DNA from: Hydrangea macrophylla
Taxonomy: Eukaryota; Streptophyta; Magnoliopsida; Cornales; Hydrangeaceae
Reading direction: 5' to 3'
Assembly (NCBI GenBank): GCA_033977485.1
Contig: CM066994.1
Location: 27,248,681-27,312,680 of the forward strand
DNA length: 64,000 bases
This document shows, in pieces, positions 1 through 10,979 of the stretch. Below the pieces are notes generated by a model. The model was not told the origin of the DNA and made no database searches. It worked only from the letters and a program-made list of their open reading frames with translations. Made by a program: the position numbers and the translations under genes. Positions within the stretch are counted from its first letter, which is position 1. Each line of letters opens with the position of its first letter.

Positions 1-1376
1 GTCTTCCCTCCTTTTTTGAATTTTTTGCCCTTTAAATAAAACCACGTGTTTGCTTTGTAAGGGTATAATAATAGAACACCCAGCAAAGCCTTCTTTCCTT
101 CTTATTTTTCCAACCAAAAGGTGGCAAAACTCCCTTCCTTTCCCTAGGGATACATCTTCCCTCCCTCCTCTCTCCTTTGTCTAGTTTTCCATCTCTCATA
201 CCAAAATTACATTAATTCTGATTTTAAAATGTTTTGGACGTTTCCCAGATATGTAATTCATTTGTCTCACCTGTTCACGAGTCGGGTTATCCAAGGACTT
301 GATATCGTTTCACTCACATTTTCTGAACGAAATAATTATATCTTAAAGATTAATAACAAAAAGATTAATAACAAACATAAATTTGTTTATATTTTCATAC
401 TGGATTATGTTGAGAATACGACCTGTAACACACACAATGCAAACGCACACAGAAACAATAAACAGACAAACCACGACACCAGATATACCCTGTGGTTCGA
501 CCAAATTGCCTACGTCCACAGCCTCTCACACCAGTTCACTATATTCAAGAAACAGGATTACAGAGTTTTCTCTCAAAGAACGCAGCTCTCAACACACTGC
601 GGCTGCACATAGAAGGGATAATATATCCCACTAGGGTTACACTGAAAATTACTAAAATACCCTTGGTCCGAAATAAAATTCGGCCCACCCCCCGAACCCC
701 CGGTATCAGAGTGGATCAAACTTCACAAACCCAACAGATTAAACCTAAAGTTTGCTCTTAAGTATCAATTGAATATTAGGCGTCATTGAGTTTGAATATC
801 AAAATAAAGTGAAATGAGTTCGTTAGGTTAATGTTTTATCTTCTGAGGAGAAGATCGAAGGTAAAACATAGAGCAGATATTCGTAAAATTTATCATAAAC
901 TGACTGGTTTATTGGACTATGGACTCCTCACCACTTACCCATCAGTTTGCTGGTCATGCTGTTAGAATAATTTCTTTCTTTTCTTTTCTTTCTTTCTTTC
1001 TTCTTTTTTTTTTGTGTGTGTGTGTGTGTGTTATCTGATTTGGACATGTTCCACTTTTCTAAACGGCAATCAATCTCATGTAAATATCTCAAGGCTTGAC
1101 TGGGAAATATGTGTTTGGACGAGGGTTAGTTCCATTCTCTTTTTCTATCTTGTTTTTAGAGAAACCTTCATCATTTTGGTTTGATAAGAACCTGTTTTCG
1201 AAGTGATTTTAGATCGGGCACCAATTGTATGCCACTACCAGCCAACTGAATACATAGATCCGGTTCTGGGCCTTCCCAAACAGCCCCTTATGTTCTTGTT
1301 GAAATTGAAATTGAAATTTAAGAATTCCGACTCATATTGATTTGTCTGAGTTTTACTATTTGAAACATCTTTGTAG
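1..1376. other. Non-coding stretch upstream of the first visible ADT exon
   Basis: No convincing exon is seen here. The next upstream ADT exon should end with a His-Pro-Gln block before the Ala-Leu-Ala-Gln that opens the 1377 exon, and I could not find it. The stretch holds a probable LTR fragment (408-700), a GT microsatellite near 1013-1030, and a repeat near 1098-1292 that resembles 4849-5473. It is either one long intron of the ADT gene or sequence beyond a truncation point. Confidence 0.5.
408..700 (+). repeat. Probable LTR fragment
   Basis: The stretch opens with TGTTGAGAATACGACCTG and contains the block GTGGTTCGACCAAATTGCC followed by TACGTCCAC, a pattern I associate with many plant copia-type LTRs. 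It ends near an initiator-Met-PBS-like string (GGTATCAGAGTGG, about 700-713). No second LTR, target duplication or coding domain is visible, so it is at best a remnant. The family assignment is inference. Confidence 0.4.
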
Positions 1377-4300
1377 GCACTAGCGCAAAGTGATATGTTC
1401 CTGAGTAAGTTAGGGGTTGCTAGAGAGAACCTTGACGATGCAGCCGGTGCTGCTCAGGTGATCTATGGTGGTCTCTTTGGCACCTTATCCTTCCCTTTTG
1501 CTATATAGTGACCTAATTTACTAGATTGTAACTCTGTTGACTTTTGGGTCAGCTTGTAGCCTCAAGTGGGCTTAGGGATGCTGGTGCAGTCGCAAGTGCT
1601 CGGGCTGCAGAAATTTATGGGCTTAACATACTTGCAGAAAGAATTCAGGTATGTTGTAGATTCATTGAGGGAAAGGAAAACAAGACGGAAAACTATTTCC
1701 CTTGTGTTTTCTCTCATATTTAAACAGCATTAGAAGTTAAAATTTTTTAAAATAATATTGTAACAAACTAAGGGACTCACAAATTCACAATTATTAATTT
1801 AGGTCTTACTATATTTTCTTTTCCTCCTTATTTTGTTTGACAACCAAACAAAGGAAACGGATTCCTTCGTGTTTTCATTTCTTTTCCCTTAGCTCTGCTT
1901 GGTTCCTGGATTTAGTGAGGAAAAGGAAAACAAAACACTGGAGAAAACACTATTCTTTGTTTAGCTAACAAGGAAGAGTGCATTTTTGCTCACCCTTTTT
2001 TTGTTCACCCATTGCTCACCCACCAATAGTATTTTGACACGTCCCTTTTTTGTTCTATTGAGTAATTGTGTTGATAAAGTAGGTGCAAAATGGTGATGAA
2101 ATGGGACACATGTCGGAATATTGTTCGTGGGTGAGCAAGGGATGAGCAAAATGCTCTCAATAATGAAAATCATGAGGAAAATAGGAAGGACAAGTAAATA
2201 GCGTTCGAAAATTACGTTGAAATTTTTGAATTTTGTGAGTAACTTTCTTGAGTTCCTATTATACTTTGAGCCTCTTTTTTTTTTTTTTTTTTTTTTACTT
2301 TTTTATTTCCAATGTCATTTATTAATAGCGTTCAAAAATTACGTTGAAATTTTTTAATTTTGTGAGTAACTTTCTTGAGTTCCTATTATACTTTGAGCCT
2401 CTTTTTTTTTTTTTTTTTACTTTTTTATTTCCAATGTCATTTATTAAGTCGCTAGTTGTCCAAAAGCTCAAGTTGTTAGAGAATGGCCCAACAATGTATA
2501 TTAAGTTTCAACAATTTAAGCACGGAGGAAATTAAAGGGAAGACACAACGGAAATAAAATAGTATTCCTCCTCATTTTTGTTTCCTTTACCTCTTTCTAA
2601 ATCTGAGACTGAACGGAGCCTTAGAGTACACCAAGAAATCGAATGAAAACCAAATTTGAAAATTCTTTTCCATTTTATGATTTTTTCCACAAAAGGAGAG
2701 TGAAGCTTCCAATGATCGGCAACAAATCAGGGCTAATGCTAATGCCAAAGTAGAAATTGTTAATGCCAAAGCAGAAAATGTGGCTAAAATTTTTAGCGAC
2801 AGTTATTTTTTATCACTAAAAGTTTTAGCGACACTTTATGCTTTGATATTAGCAATTTCTACTTTGGCATTAGCATTTTCCTAAATCAGTTGACTTTACA
2901 TTTGTAATATTAAATTAGTTGCTTATTCCAAGCCTTGGACAACTTTTCGCTCAATGCTGCTAATTGTATGGTATGAGCTATTTTTTGTGTCTTATTTGGA
3001 TTTATTTTAAATGGTACAAAGTTGGAAGAAAAATCGATGTTATAATTGTTGGCCTCTACAGGATGACTCGGATAATATCACTCGCTACTTGGTACTTGCA
3101 AGGGATCCTATAATCCCAAGAAGTGATAAGCCCTTCAAGGTAAGATTTTCATTTGCTCACTTTGTTCTGATTTTTGCCCTGAGGTGCTGTTTGGTGTTTG
3201 GATTTAGAGCAGGAAAAGAAAAGGCAAAGGAAAATGATAACGAAAGCTATTTCACCAGTGGTTTTCGCTAGTGTTTTTCTTCACACTTAAATAACAATTG
3301 AATTCAATTTTTTTTTACAATACAGTAGAAACTCCAGAAAAGAGGGAAGAAATCGTAAAATTTTATATTTTTATTTGCTTTTCTCCTTATCTTCTTTTCC
3401 TTCGGCTTTTGTTTGGGTTTTTTGGATTTTGTGAGGGGGAAGAAAAAGAAAATTAAAATTTCGAGGAAAACTTTTTGTTTTGTTTGGTTAATAAAGAAAA
3501 TGACGAGGAAAGTAGGAAAGAAAGGAGGACATGTTGAGAAATAAATTAAACATTTTGATGTTGAGAGTCACTTCCCTTCATTTAATCGTATACCACAATT
3601 TCTTTTTCAAACTTTTTGATTTTCAACGTCGTTTAAGCAAAAAGGAAAACACTATGGAAAACATGAGGGAACTAGTTTTCCATTTCCTTTTCTTTTCCCT
3701 CACGAAATCCGTGAACCAAGCAGATCCTTAGTGTTTTCTTTATTAAGCAAACAAAGAAATGTTTTCTTTCCCCTCCCTCATTAAATCCAAGAATCACACA
3801 CAGCCTGAGTCTCCCGAAATTTAATTTGTTGTCCATTATTCCAGACAAGCATTGTGTTTACTTTGGAAGAAGGCCCTGGAGTACTATTTAAAGCCTTAGC
3901 AGTTTTTGCATTGAGAGAAATAAATTTGACAAAGGTATTTTGATGTAACCGTTGTAGTTTGTACACGTATATATGTTTATGTATATATTACTCCTTGTAA
4001 AACAACTCCAGTGTTTAATTTTTTCTATTCCCGATGCAATTTCAGCTTGAAAGCCGGCCACAAAGAAAGCGGCCGTTACGGGTAGTTGACGACTCCAACA
4101 CGGGAACTGCTAAGTGAGTACTTATTTCACGTTTGATATTGAATCAGTCAGAAGACTGTATGAAATCCGTATCTATAGCCGTAGAAATTTAAACATTCAT
4201 ATGGTTGCGTAAAGTTGAGGTGGGGAATTGAATCGTTTCATTGGTGCAGGTATTTTGATTACCTTTTCTATATAGACTTCGATGCTTCTATGGCGGAGCC

Positions 4301-5527
4301 ACGTGCACAGTATGCTTTGGAGCATCTGCAGGTTTGTTCTTTATGGCAATATACATTAGGAAAATACACTCCCCGTTGGATTCTGAATTTCTGACTCATC
4401 ATCCTGTTATAGGCATTCTAAGAAACTTTTGAAACATTTGTATACATTTTCGCTGAAACGAGTATTTACTCAAACTGAAACCTTTCCTTACTGCCAAATA
4501 TGAGATTTTATTCCTCTGCCTAAGTTTGATTACGTACATTTATTCTTCTGGCCTTTACACCACTATGTTCTAATCTTGTATGTTGTGTACCTCTATGTAT
4601 ATATATATGTGTGTGTGTGTGGCCAAAACAACATTTTAAAAAACTTATTTTCAGTGATATCAAGAGATCTCTCGAGTGCTTTTTTTTTTTTTTGCCGTTC
4701 ATGCTGTTTAGGGGAAGAAAATATAGCATTCTGACCATATTTGCAGATAAGCCATTAGTTGCGTTAGATAATCGGAACTCTAGCTTGTCACTGCTTTGAC
4801 TTTTTCGAAACTTACAACCTTAAAAAACTCGGATGGTATACATGTGTTGGGGCCTGTTTGGGATGCATAAAATAGGACCGGTTAGTTCCATTCTCATTTG
4901 CTATATGGTTTTTACGAAAACTGACACCATCTTGTTTGGACAAAGAACCCATTTAAAGAGTGATTTTAGGCCGGTTTTGAACTCCTATACGATAAAAGAG
5001 CAATTTCCATACATTGTAGTTTAGGACCAAGTTCATTTAGGAACCATTGAACAGGTCTTGATCATACTTACCAAACAGACTTGGTTTGATAAAGAACCCA
5101 TTTAATTCAAGGAGAATTTATTAGGCCCCATGGGGGTGCTATATAGCAAATCCTATGTAGTAGATGGCACCATGCAACTAAAGGGTGTTGGTTTTGGGCT
5201 GATGTGGCCCACCTACATGCAGGAGGGGGTCCACTATTTGTGAGCCACACCCATGAAACCCACTACCATTGGCTGCAGTCTGCAGAGTACCATGTAGGAT
5301 TGCCACGGGTACCCCTCAAGGTACCTAAAAATTTTGGGCATAGACTCCTATTCAATAAAAAAAAAAAAAAAAAGAAAGCATCTATGAAACATTTAATTTG
5401 TAGAGCCAATTGCCAAGTTCATTTATGAAAGTCATGAACAACAGACCGGTCCTGACCGTTACCAAACAGCCCCTCACATTTTATGATGCAGAGTTCAGGC
5501 CGTTCATAGACTTTCTTCGCAAAATGA

Positions 5528-5569
<42 letters not shown>

Positions 5570-5676
5570 CAAATTCTCAACTTAAGTAAATTTATTTATT
5601 ATTAATTTTTTTTGTACAGGAATTTGCTACATTTCTGCGTATACTTGGTTGCTATGCCATGGATACAGTTCTATAG
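1377..5676 (+). CDS. ADT: Arogenate (prephenate) dehydratase, 3' exons, partial
   Basis: This is the 3' part of a plastid arogenate dehydratase, which converts arogenate to phenylalanine in the final step of the plant pathway. Seven exons join in frame with GT..AG borders: 1377-1457, 1553-1648, 3062-3139, 3845-3934, 4046-4113, 4250-4331 and 5620-5676, giving 183 residues and a TAG stop. The product begins in the C-terminal part of the catalytic PDT domain ([34 protein letters not shown], then [13 protein letters not shown]). It continues into the regulatory ACT domain, with [44 protein letters not shown] and a typical [12 protein letters not shown] end. The transit peptide and catalytic N-terminal exons are not in the window. 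The multi-exon structure fits the ADT1/ADT2 type rather than the intronless ADT3-6 type known from Arabidopsis. All seen exons are intact, so the gene may be functional if the 5' exons lie to the left. Confidence 0.92.
1660..2625. repeat. Intronic repeat zone of the 'GTTTGG..GGATTTNGTGAGG' family
   Basis: The intron between ADT exons 2 and 3 contains degenerate copies of a repeat. Its ends resemble CTTGGTTCCTGGATTTAG (about 1897) and, inverted, CTAAATCTGAGACTGAACGG (about 2596). Related copies lie at 3183-3735, 42303-42575 and 43069-43330. The ends and size suggest an old MITE family. The copies are too decayed here to call target duplications. Confidence 0.45.
2200..2450 (+). repeat. Tandem duplication of about 125 bp
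   Basis: The block starting at about 2200 (AGCGTTCGAAAATTACGTTG) recurs from about 2327 with few changes. Both copies run through TTTCTTGAGTTCCTATTATAC, a poly-T tract, and CCAATGTCATTTATTAA. It lies inside an ADT intron and inside the repeat zone. Confidence 0.8.
2737..2875 (+). repeat. Foldback element (139 bp) in an ADT intron
   Basis: Two 37-nt arms, 2737-2773 and 2839-2875, are reverse complements with about three mismatches (TGCTAATGCCAAAGTAG against CTACTTTGGCATTAGCA). The interior is itself largely palindromic around GTCGCTAAAA/TTTTAGCGAC. The transcript would form a near-continuous hairpin. It could be a MITE or a small-RNA precursor; I cannot decide which from sequence. Confidence 0.75.
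3183..3735. repeat. Two head-to-tail copies of the intronic MITE-like family
   Basis: Copies open at about 3183 (GGTGCTGTTTGGTGTTTGG) and about 3403 (TTTTGTTTGGGTTTTTTGG). They close at about 3700-3730 with the inverted end CCCTCACGAAATCCGTG followed by AACCAAGCAGATCC. The second copy shares a long diverged stretch with 43069-43330 in the BAP31 intron, including TTGAGAAATAAATTAAACAT in both. Confidence 0.5.
4849..5473. repeat. Inverted-repeat-ended element in the last ADT intron
   Basis: Left end GGGGCCTGTTTGG (4849) and right end CCAAACAGCCCC (about 5462-5473) are near-perfect inverted repeats. A shorter diverged relative lies at about 1098-1292. A T48 tract follows at about 5530-5570. No target duplication is clear. 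Confidence 0.4.
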
Positions 5677-7946
5677 CCGTCAATCTACGAGTAGAAGTGA
5701 ACCTTTACTTGCTTACCACATTTGTAATGAAAAAACCATCCGATAATCGACACAACCTAATTCAGGATAGGCTTAGTCAGGCTTCTGTAGAACTTGCAAT
5801 CCACAAGGTTCTCACGGTATGGATCTTCACAATTGCTTCTCTCATTTTGTGTAGTAGGTAAACCAGAGTTTCTTGGAAATAGCTTTATACTTTTTTGTAT
5901 GATATCTTATGTATGTTGTAAAATAAGCCCTTGCAAGTCTCTTCCACTTTTAGCTTGGTTTCTCAACATATGTGAGAGACTTGACATCGTTTGATCGACA
6001 ATGTGAACGATTCTTTGGAAATTGGAATTATCAGTTGGAGATGATTTTGGAAACTTGGAGTCAGCTTGGGATCTGTATGGGAATAAGAGATTTTTCTGTA
6101 GAGATTTCTAAAAAGTTTGTTGCTAAACGGACTCAACATTTTCAATAATCTCAAATAATAGGCTACCAAATAGGCACACTGATCAAATGGCTATGGTACA
6201 ATGATTTGGATTCGAAGGGCAAACCTCACGCACTTTAAGTATGTTTAGTCCGTTCGAACAGGGTAAGGGGTGTAATCCAACTGTTGAATTATACTATCCA
6301 AGATTATTCAACGATGTGGGTGAGTCGGGGCAACCGTTAGGTTTGCTCATTTATGGCCTAGAAGTCGCGAGTTTAAATTACGAAAATAATCTTTCTACAT
6401 GCCAGGATTAGGCTGCTTGCCCCATGGTGGCAGGTGCCTCGTGCACTGAGTAATGAGTTTGCCATCGTTTACAGTATCAAAGCAGCTTAAGAACATTTCT
6501 TTAGTTACATTTCTACTGTTTTGTGTTGTGTAATCTATCAACGTGTGCAAATGTATCTACATGGGTACCACTTCTATTTTCGAATAGAACGAAGAGTAAT
6601 CTGAAGAAACATTATTAACCGTTGTCCTCACAATATGAAAAACAAAATTGCTATTACACTTGGTGTAATGCAACTTATTAATTAATTACCCACTAATAGT
6701 ATTTCTCCTATGTTTTTTTAGTTTATTTTTTATTTATTAATTAATGGTTTGGAGAGACTTGTAATTTAATTTGTAGTATTGATAGTTTTTGTCTTTCCCT
6801 AAATTTTGTCAACTCTGCTTGTAGGTGGGACCTTCGAGTTGTATTGAAAAATTAATGTTAGCCTTCTTAAATTTGAGGTTGGATTTGATTCGCAAATGGT
6901 TTGACAATGGTACCATTTGCTATGATAGTTATCGGTGGTGCATATATATACCATTGCATTTGATACCATTTATAAGTATTTGTGAACAAATTTGTTATTC
7001 AAATTTGGGAAGCATAACTAGCATTACTCCTTTTTTTTTCAAATTTGAATCTCAAATGGCTTAACAATTTTACCACATGTTGTGAGTGTGATCAGTGGTA
7101 CCACATGTCATTGTATATGGTACAATTGACACAACATTTGAGAATAAAATTTGGGACTCAAATTTGAGGAGTAGCATAGCATTACTCCTATAAGAGCTCG
7201 TTTGTTATTGGTTATTTGTTCATTTTAAGCAGTTTTGGTGGTCCAAACGACTTTTTGATCTGTTTGTTTCAGTAAAAGAATAAGCAGATTTGATCAAAAA
7301 AGCAGTTGAGGTGCTTTTTAAGATTATCTCTATGTTTGATCAGTTCCACAACATATTAACCGATTAAAAGCATCAAAGCCGTATTAAGCATTACTATACT
7401 TTTAAGCAGATCTATCAATCGCGACTAAAATCGCATAAGCACAGGCACAGACAAACATGCTCTAAATATGGAGATGTGTTCAAAATATGCATTTATACAT
7501 AATATAACTAATATCAATGGGTTGGCCTAATTAATGCCTAGGTCATGATTATATTGTCATAGAAAACAAATTTGTCCACCCAAACACTTCATTGGTTAAG
7601 TAAGTGAGATTTATCACTTTTCATGTATAAAATGAGGATGAAAAGTGGTGGATCTCACTTGTTCACTCACTGGGTGCATGAGTGAGCAAAGTTTTGGTGA
7701 ACAAATTTGTTCATAAGGACATGGACCACATCTACTGTAGGTCCGGATGTGATCTGATGAAGTGTCGGCGGGGTTGACCAAACTGCAAATCTATCAATTA
7801 TCCGATTCAACCTTGACTTTAAATCTCTCATTTAATGTTCCCGCCATTTCCCCAACGGCCCCAACGCGTAGCATTACATGACCATGCACACACACATTAA
7901 TGGCTGAACTATTGGGAGGGGCCTAGTGTTTCAAGTTGGTGAGCCC
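5677..7946. other. Intergenic stretch between ADT and the GRP gene
   Basis: No coding signal was recognised. The ADT 3' UTR presumably occupies the first few hundred bases. At 6990-7190 two related blocks carry ATTTGGGA/CTCAAATTTGA and GCATTACTCCT motifs, probably an old MITE pair. The rest is AT-rich and unremarkable. Confidence 0.6.
7194..7462. mobile_element. Tourist-like MITE (269 bp)
   Basis: The ends GAGCTCGTTTG and CAAACATGCTC are imperfect inverted repeats, flanked by TAA on both sides (7191-7193 and 7463-7465). A 3-bp TAA/TTA duplication with a GTTTG-type end is the usual signature of PIF/Harbinger MITEs. There is no coding capacity. Confidence 0.55.
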
Positions 7947-7953
7947 TATAAAT
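7947..7953 (+). promoter_or_regulatory. TATA box of the GRP gene
   Basis: TATAAAT lies 58 bp upstream of the GRP start codon. Initiation about 30 bp downstream would give a short 5' UTR of roughly 30 nt, in line with a compact promoter. Confidence 0.6.
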
Positions 7954-8010
7954 TTGGAACTTTATTCAGTGTCTAAGAGCAGAGCAAAGTAAGGTGAAGA
8001 GTTTAAAGAG

Positions 8011-9174
8011 ATGGGTGTTTCTGGAAAATGGCTTTGTGGGACCCTTCTTTTATTGAGCATTGTTCTCCATTTGTGTGCAATCACACTTGGAGATCATGAC
8101 AAGGTTGGGAAAGCTAGGTTTGGTGATGATGATTGTAGGAATGGGGGTAGAGGCTGCGGTGGTGGCCGTTTTTGGGGACGGGGTGGTCGTGGGGGTATTG
8201 GAGGGGGTAGGGGTGGTGGTGGTGGATTTGGTGGAGGTGTAGGAAGGGGTGGTGGATTTGGTGGCGGTCGTGGTGGTGGTGCTGGAGGAGGTGTTGGCGG
8301 TGGTGGTGGGTTTGGTGGGGGTGGTGGTCGTGGTGGAGGTGGTGGTATTGGAGGTGGATCAGGTCATGGTAGCGGGGGTGGATTTGGGGGTGGTGTTGGC
8401 GGTGGCGCTGGAGGAGGTGTTGGCGGTGGTGGTGGATTTGGTGGTGGTGGTGGTGGCGGTGTTGGAGGCGGTTCAGGTCATGGTGGAGGATTTGGAGGTG
8501 GTGTAGGTGGTGGCGTTGGAGGAGGTGCAGGTGGAGGTGGTGGTGGTGGAGGCGGTGGAGGTGGTGGTGGAGGCGGTATTGGCGGTGGTTCAGGTCACGG
8601 TGGAGGATTTGGAGGTGGTGTTGGTGGTGGCATTGGAGGAGGTGCAGGCGGAGGTGGTGGTGGTGGTGGCGGTGGGGGTGGTGGTGGAGGAGGTATTGGC
8701 GGTGGTTCAGGTCACGGTGGAGGATTTGGAGGTGGTGTAGGAGGTGGCGTTGGAGGAGGTGTAGGCGGCGGTGGTGGTGGAGGCGGTGGAGGAGGTGGTG
8801 GTGGCGTTGGAGGAGGATCTGGACATGGTGGTGGATTTGGAGCTGGAGGTGGTGTAGGTGGTGGTGTTGGAGGAGGTGCAGGCGGGGGAGGTGGTGGAGG
8901 CGGTGGAGGAGGTGGTGGCGTTGGAGGAGGATCAGGACATGGTGGTGGATTTGGTGCAGGTGGTGGGTTAGGAGGTGGAGCCGGGGGAGGTGTTGGCGGT
9001 GGTGCCGGAGGTGGAGGTGGAGGTGGTTTAGGTGGAGGAGGTGGTGTTGGTGGTGGCCGAGGAGGTGGTGGAGGAATTGGAATTGGAATCGGCATTGGCA
9101 TAGGAGTTGGATCTGGTGCTGGCCATGGGTCTGGTAGTGGTTCCGGCAGTGGCGGCGGCGGTGGTGGACACTAA
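8011..9174 (+). CDS. Secreted glycine-rich protein
   Basis: An uninterrupted 387-residue ORF encodes a glycine-rich structural protein, expected in the cell wall. Residues 1 to about 27 form a signal peptide (a basic start, a hydrophobic run LLLLSIVLHLCAI, likely cleavage near ITLG/DHD). A short charged segment with two cysteines follows, then more than 300 residues of glycine runs punctuated by F, V, I, A, H and S. Five to six imperfect modules read GSGHGGGFGGGVGGG. Near the C-terminus there is a run of G-I dipeptides, then an S-G stretch ending GGH. There is no RNA-recognition motif or CCHC knuckle, so it fits the secreted class of plant GRPs rather than the RNA-binding class. A TATA box sits at 7947. 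Reverse-strand His- and Pro-rich frames are shadows of the GGN codons. The exact function is unknown. Confidence 0.85.
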   Translation: MGVSGKWLCGTLLLLSIVLHLCAITLGDHDKVGKARFGDDDCRNGGRGCGGGRFWGRGGRGGIGGGRGGGGGFGGGVGRGGGFGGGRGGGAGGGVGGGGGFGGGGGRGGGGGIGGGSGHGSGGGFGGGVGGGAGGGVGGGGGFGGGGGGGVGGGSGHGGGFGGGVGGGVGGGAGGGGGGGGGGGGGGGGIGGGSGHGGGFGGGVGGGIGGGAGGGGGGGGGGGGGGGGIGGGSGHGGGFGGGVGGGVGGGVGGGGGGGGGGGGGGVGGGSGHGGGFGAGGGVGGGVGGGAGGGGGGGGGGGGGVGGGSGHGGGFGAGGGLGGGAGGGVGGGAGGGGGGGLGGGGGVGGGRGGGGGIGIGIGIGIGVGSGAGHGSGSGSGSGGGGGGH

Positions 9175-10947
9175 AGTTGGTTTTGTCTTTGAACAAGTCC
9201 TTGGCATATTTGCAAAATGGTGTTTCTCTCTCTTTTTGTAGCTTTAAATTTTCAAAGCAACTTTGTAATGCATGTTGTTTTCCCTACTAAAGAGGGTTAA
9301 TGTGATTAATTGAAAACACCACTTTTACTTCTCTAAGTTCCTCCTCTGAATAGAGCAACTGTTTTGGCCTTGATGGAAAGGATGTTCCACGTCATGCTTA
9401 TTACCAATGTTCATTAATCCTTCCTCCTACCCACTTACTCAAGCTCTGGTACTCAAATTCTCACATGAGTTCACCAAATGATAGAAAAAAGAAAAAAAGA
9501 ATAGAAATATTAGAATTGGTTCTTGAATAGACAGTTGTAATAAGTTTGGTCTTATTGATATTGTCTGTATGAAAATAGGTCCCCAAGTCAATAGTTGATT
9601 TAAAAATTAGTCATTTTCCCTAAATATCTGTATTTTTTATAGTCAAATTTGCCCTTCATTATATATATATATATACATGTGTATATATTATCACCTTAAA
9701 ATTAGAGACCAAAAAAAATGCTCATCACATACTCTAATAGAGAAATTAAAGCCCTTACCGTGTTTGACCTTTTCCCCGAGTAAATGCTCATGACCAACCA
9801 AGTCTCACATCTTCATCCTTTCCAAGTCTGGAACCTTTATGTTTGACCTCATACATGATAATTACATAGAGCTGAGAGAGTGAGAGAGATTTGTTTGCAA
9901 TTTGCTATATATATAATTGTCAGTGATATCCATAAACCAATTATGAGAACTCGAAAGGCCAATACCCCCAAATCGGCCTCCACAAATTAAGAAGACACCT
10001 CCGACCAAGAAATCCGTGGCCAAAACACATCCGAACCCTCAGGACGAAGCGCACCTCTGCGATCAGATCGAAGCAATCAAAGACCAATTAAACCACTCCC
10101 AACGCCAGATCTGATTTGAAGCCCAATTTCAAGAAAATCACCAGAGACTCCACAAAGGCAGTGATCTCTATCTCGCCGCCTTCCTCAATCATTGAGCCAT
10201 GATTGTGCAAAGCGTGGGTGAAGCAATGTCGTTGAACATGATGCCTTCCTTAGTGTGTCAGTCTCAAGTGAATTATATTTGATGTTTACATTTTGAGTTT
10301 TGAAAGTTAAAATTTTTGTTTTTGTGAGAAATTTGTATTATCAAATTTTCAAAATTTTTAGAAGTGAGAATTTCTCACCATAATAGATAAAATTTCTCAC
10401 TTTTGATCAATGATGCATTTTTAAAGTGAGAAATTTCTCATTATGATTACAAGTGACAATTTCTCACAATAATATATAGAATTTCGTATTATGTTATTGA
10501 GAAATTTCTCACTTATGGTCTGTGATGTATTTTAAAGTGAGGAATTTCTCACTTTTCTTTCTCTCTCACATAATTTTCTCTGTTAATTCTCTCTCTCTCT
10601 TTCTAATATATATATATATATAAACATATATATATATATATATGTATATATATAATAAATTTGGGTTTTGAATGTGATTTATGGGAGTGGTGGTCTCCCT
10701 CTCTCTCTTTCTATATATATATATAAATATATCAAATTTGGGTTTTGAATTTTGAAACCCTAATTTGTGGGAGTGGGGGTATTTTGGTCCTCAAAATAGG
10801 CGAGGGATTAATTTCTAAGTTGACTTATGGAATGGATCGATTTCTAGAAAAGGACTATAATAAAGGACTGAAATCTAAAGAACCCAAAAGAAAAAGAAAA
10901 AGAGAAAGTTCCACTTTGAATAATTACACACTCATCCACCAGACCAT
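9175..10947. other. AT-rich intergenic stretch
   Basis: GRP 3' UTR sequence is followed by AT-rich DNA with TA microsatellites (about 9660 and 10605-10650). At 9942-10200 a C-rich block beginning ATGAGAACTCGAAAGGCCAA reads like a decayed gag N-terminus, but stops and frame changes prevent a call. The segment 10317-10555 holds a palindrome cluster listed separately. No gene is seen. Confidence 0.6.
10317..10555. repeat. Cluster of imperfect palindromes GTGAGAAATTTCTCAC
   Basis: Within 240 bp the core GAGAAATTTCTC or half of it (TTTCTCAC, GTGAGAA) occurs about eight times, for example near 10361, 10391, 10428, 10450, 10498 and 10537. The spacing is irregular. The near-perfect dyads could form hairpins or paired binding sites; no known element was recognised. 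Confidence 0.7.
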
Positions 10948-10979
10948 TTGTAGTATCCGTAAAATCTATAGTATTTTAG

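Noticed and set aside
229..761. Overlapping 83-127 aa frames near the left edge
   Set aside because: They lie in AT-rich DNA and an LTR-like fragment, with no recognisable domain.
8114..9196. Reverse-strand His/Leu-rich (360 aa) and Pro-rich (8712-9101) frames opposite the GRP gene
   Set aside because: They are the complement of GGN glycine codons; they have no start context, signal or domain, while the + strand has a TATA box and signal peptide.
9942..10200. C-rich block starting ATGAGAACTCGAAAGGCC as a gene
   Set aside because: Stops within about 17 codons in every useful frame; only a possible gag relic.
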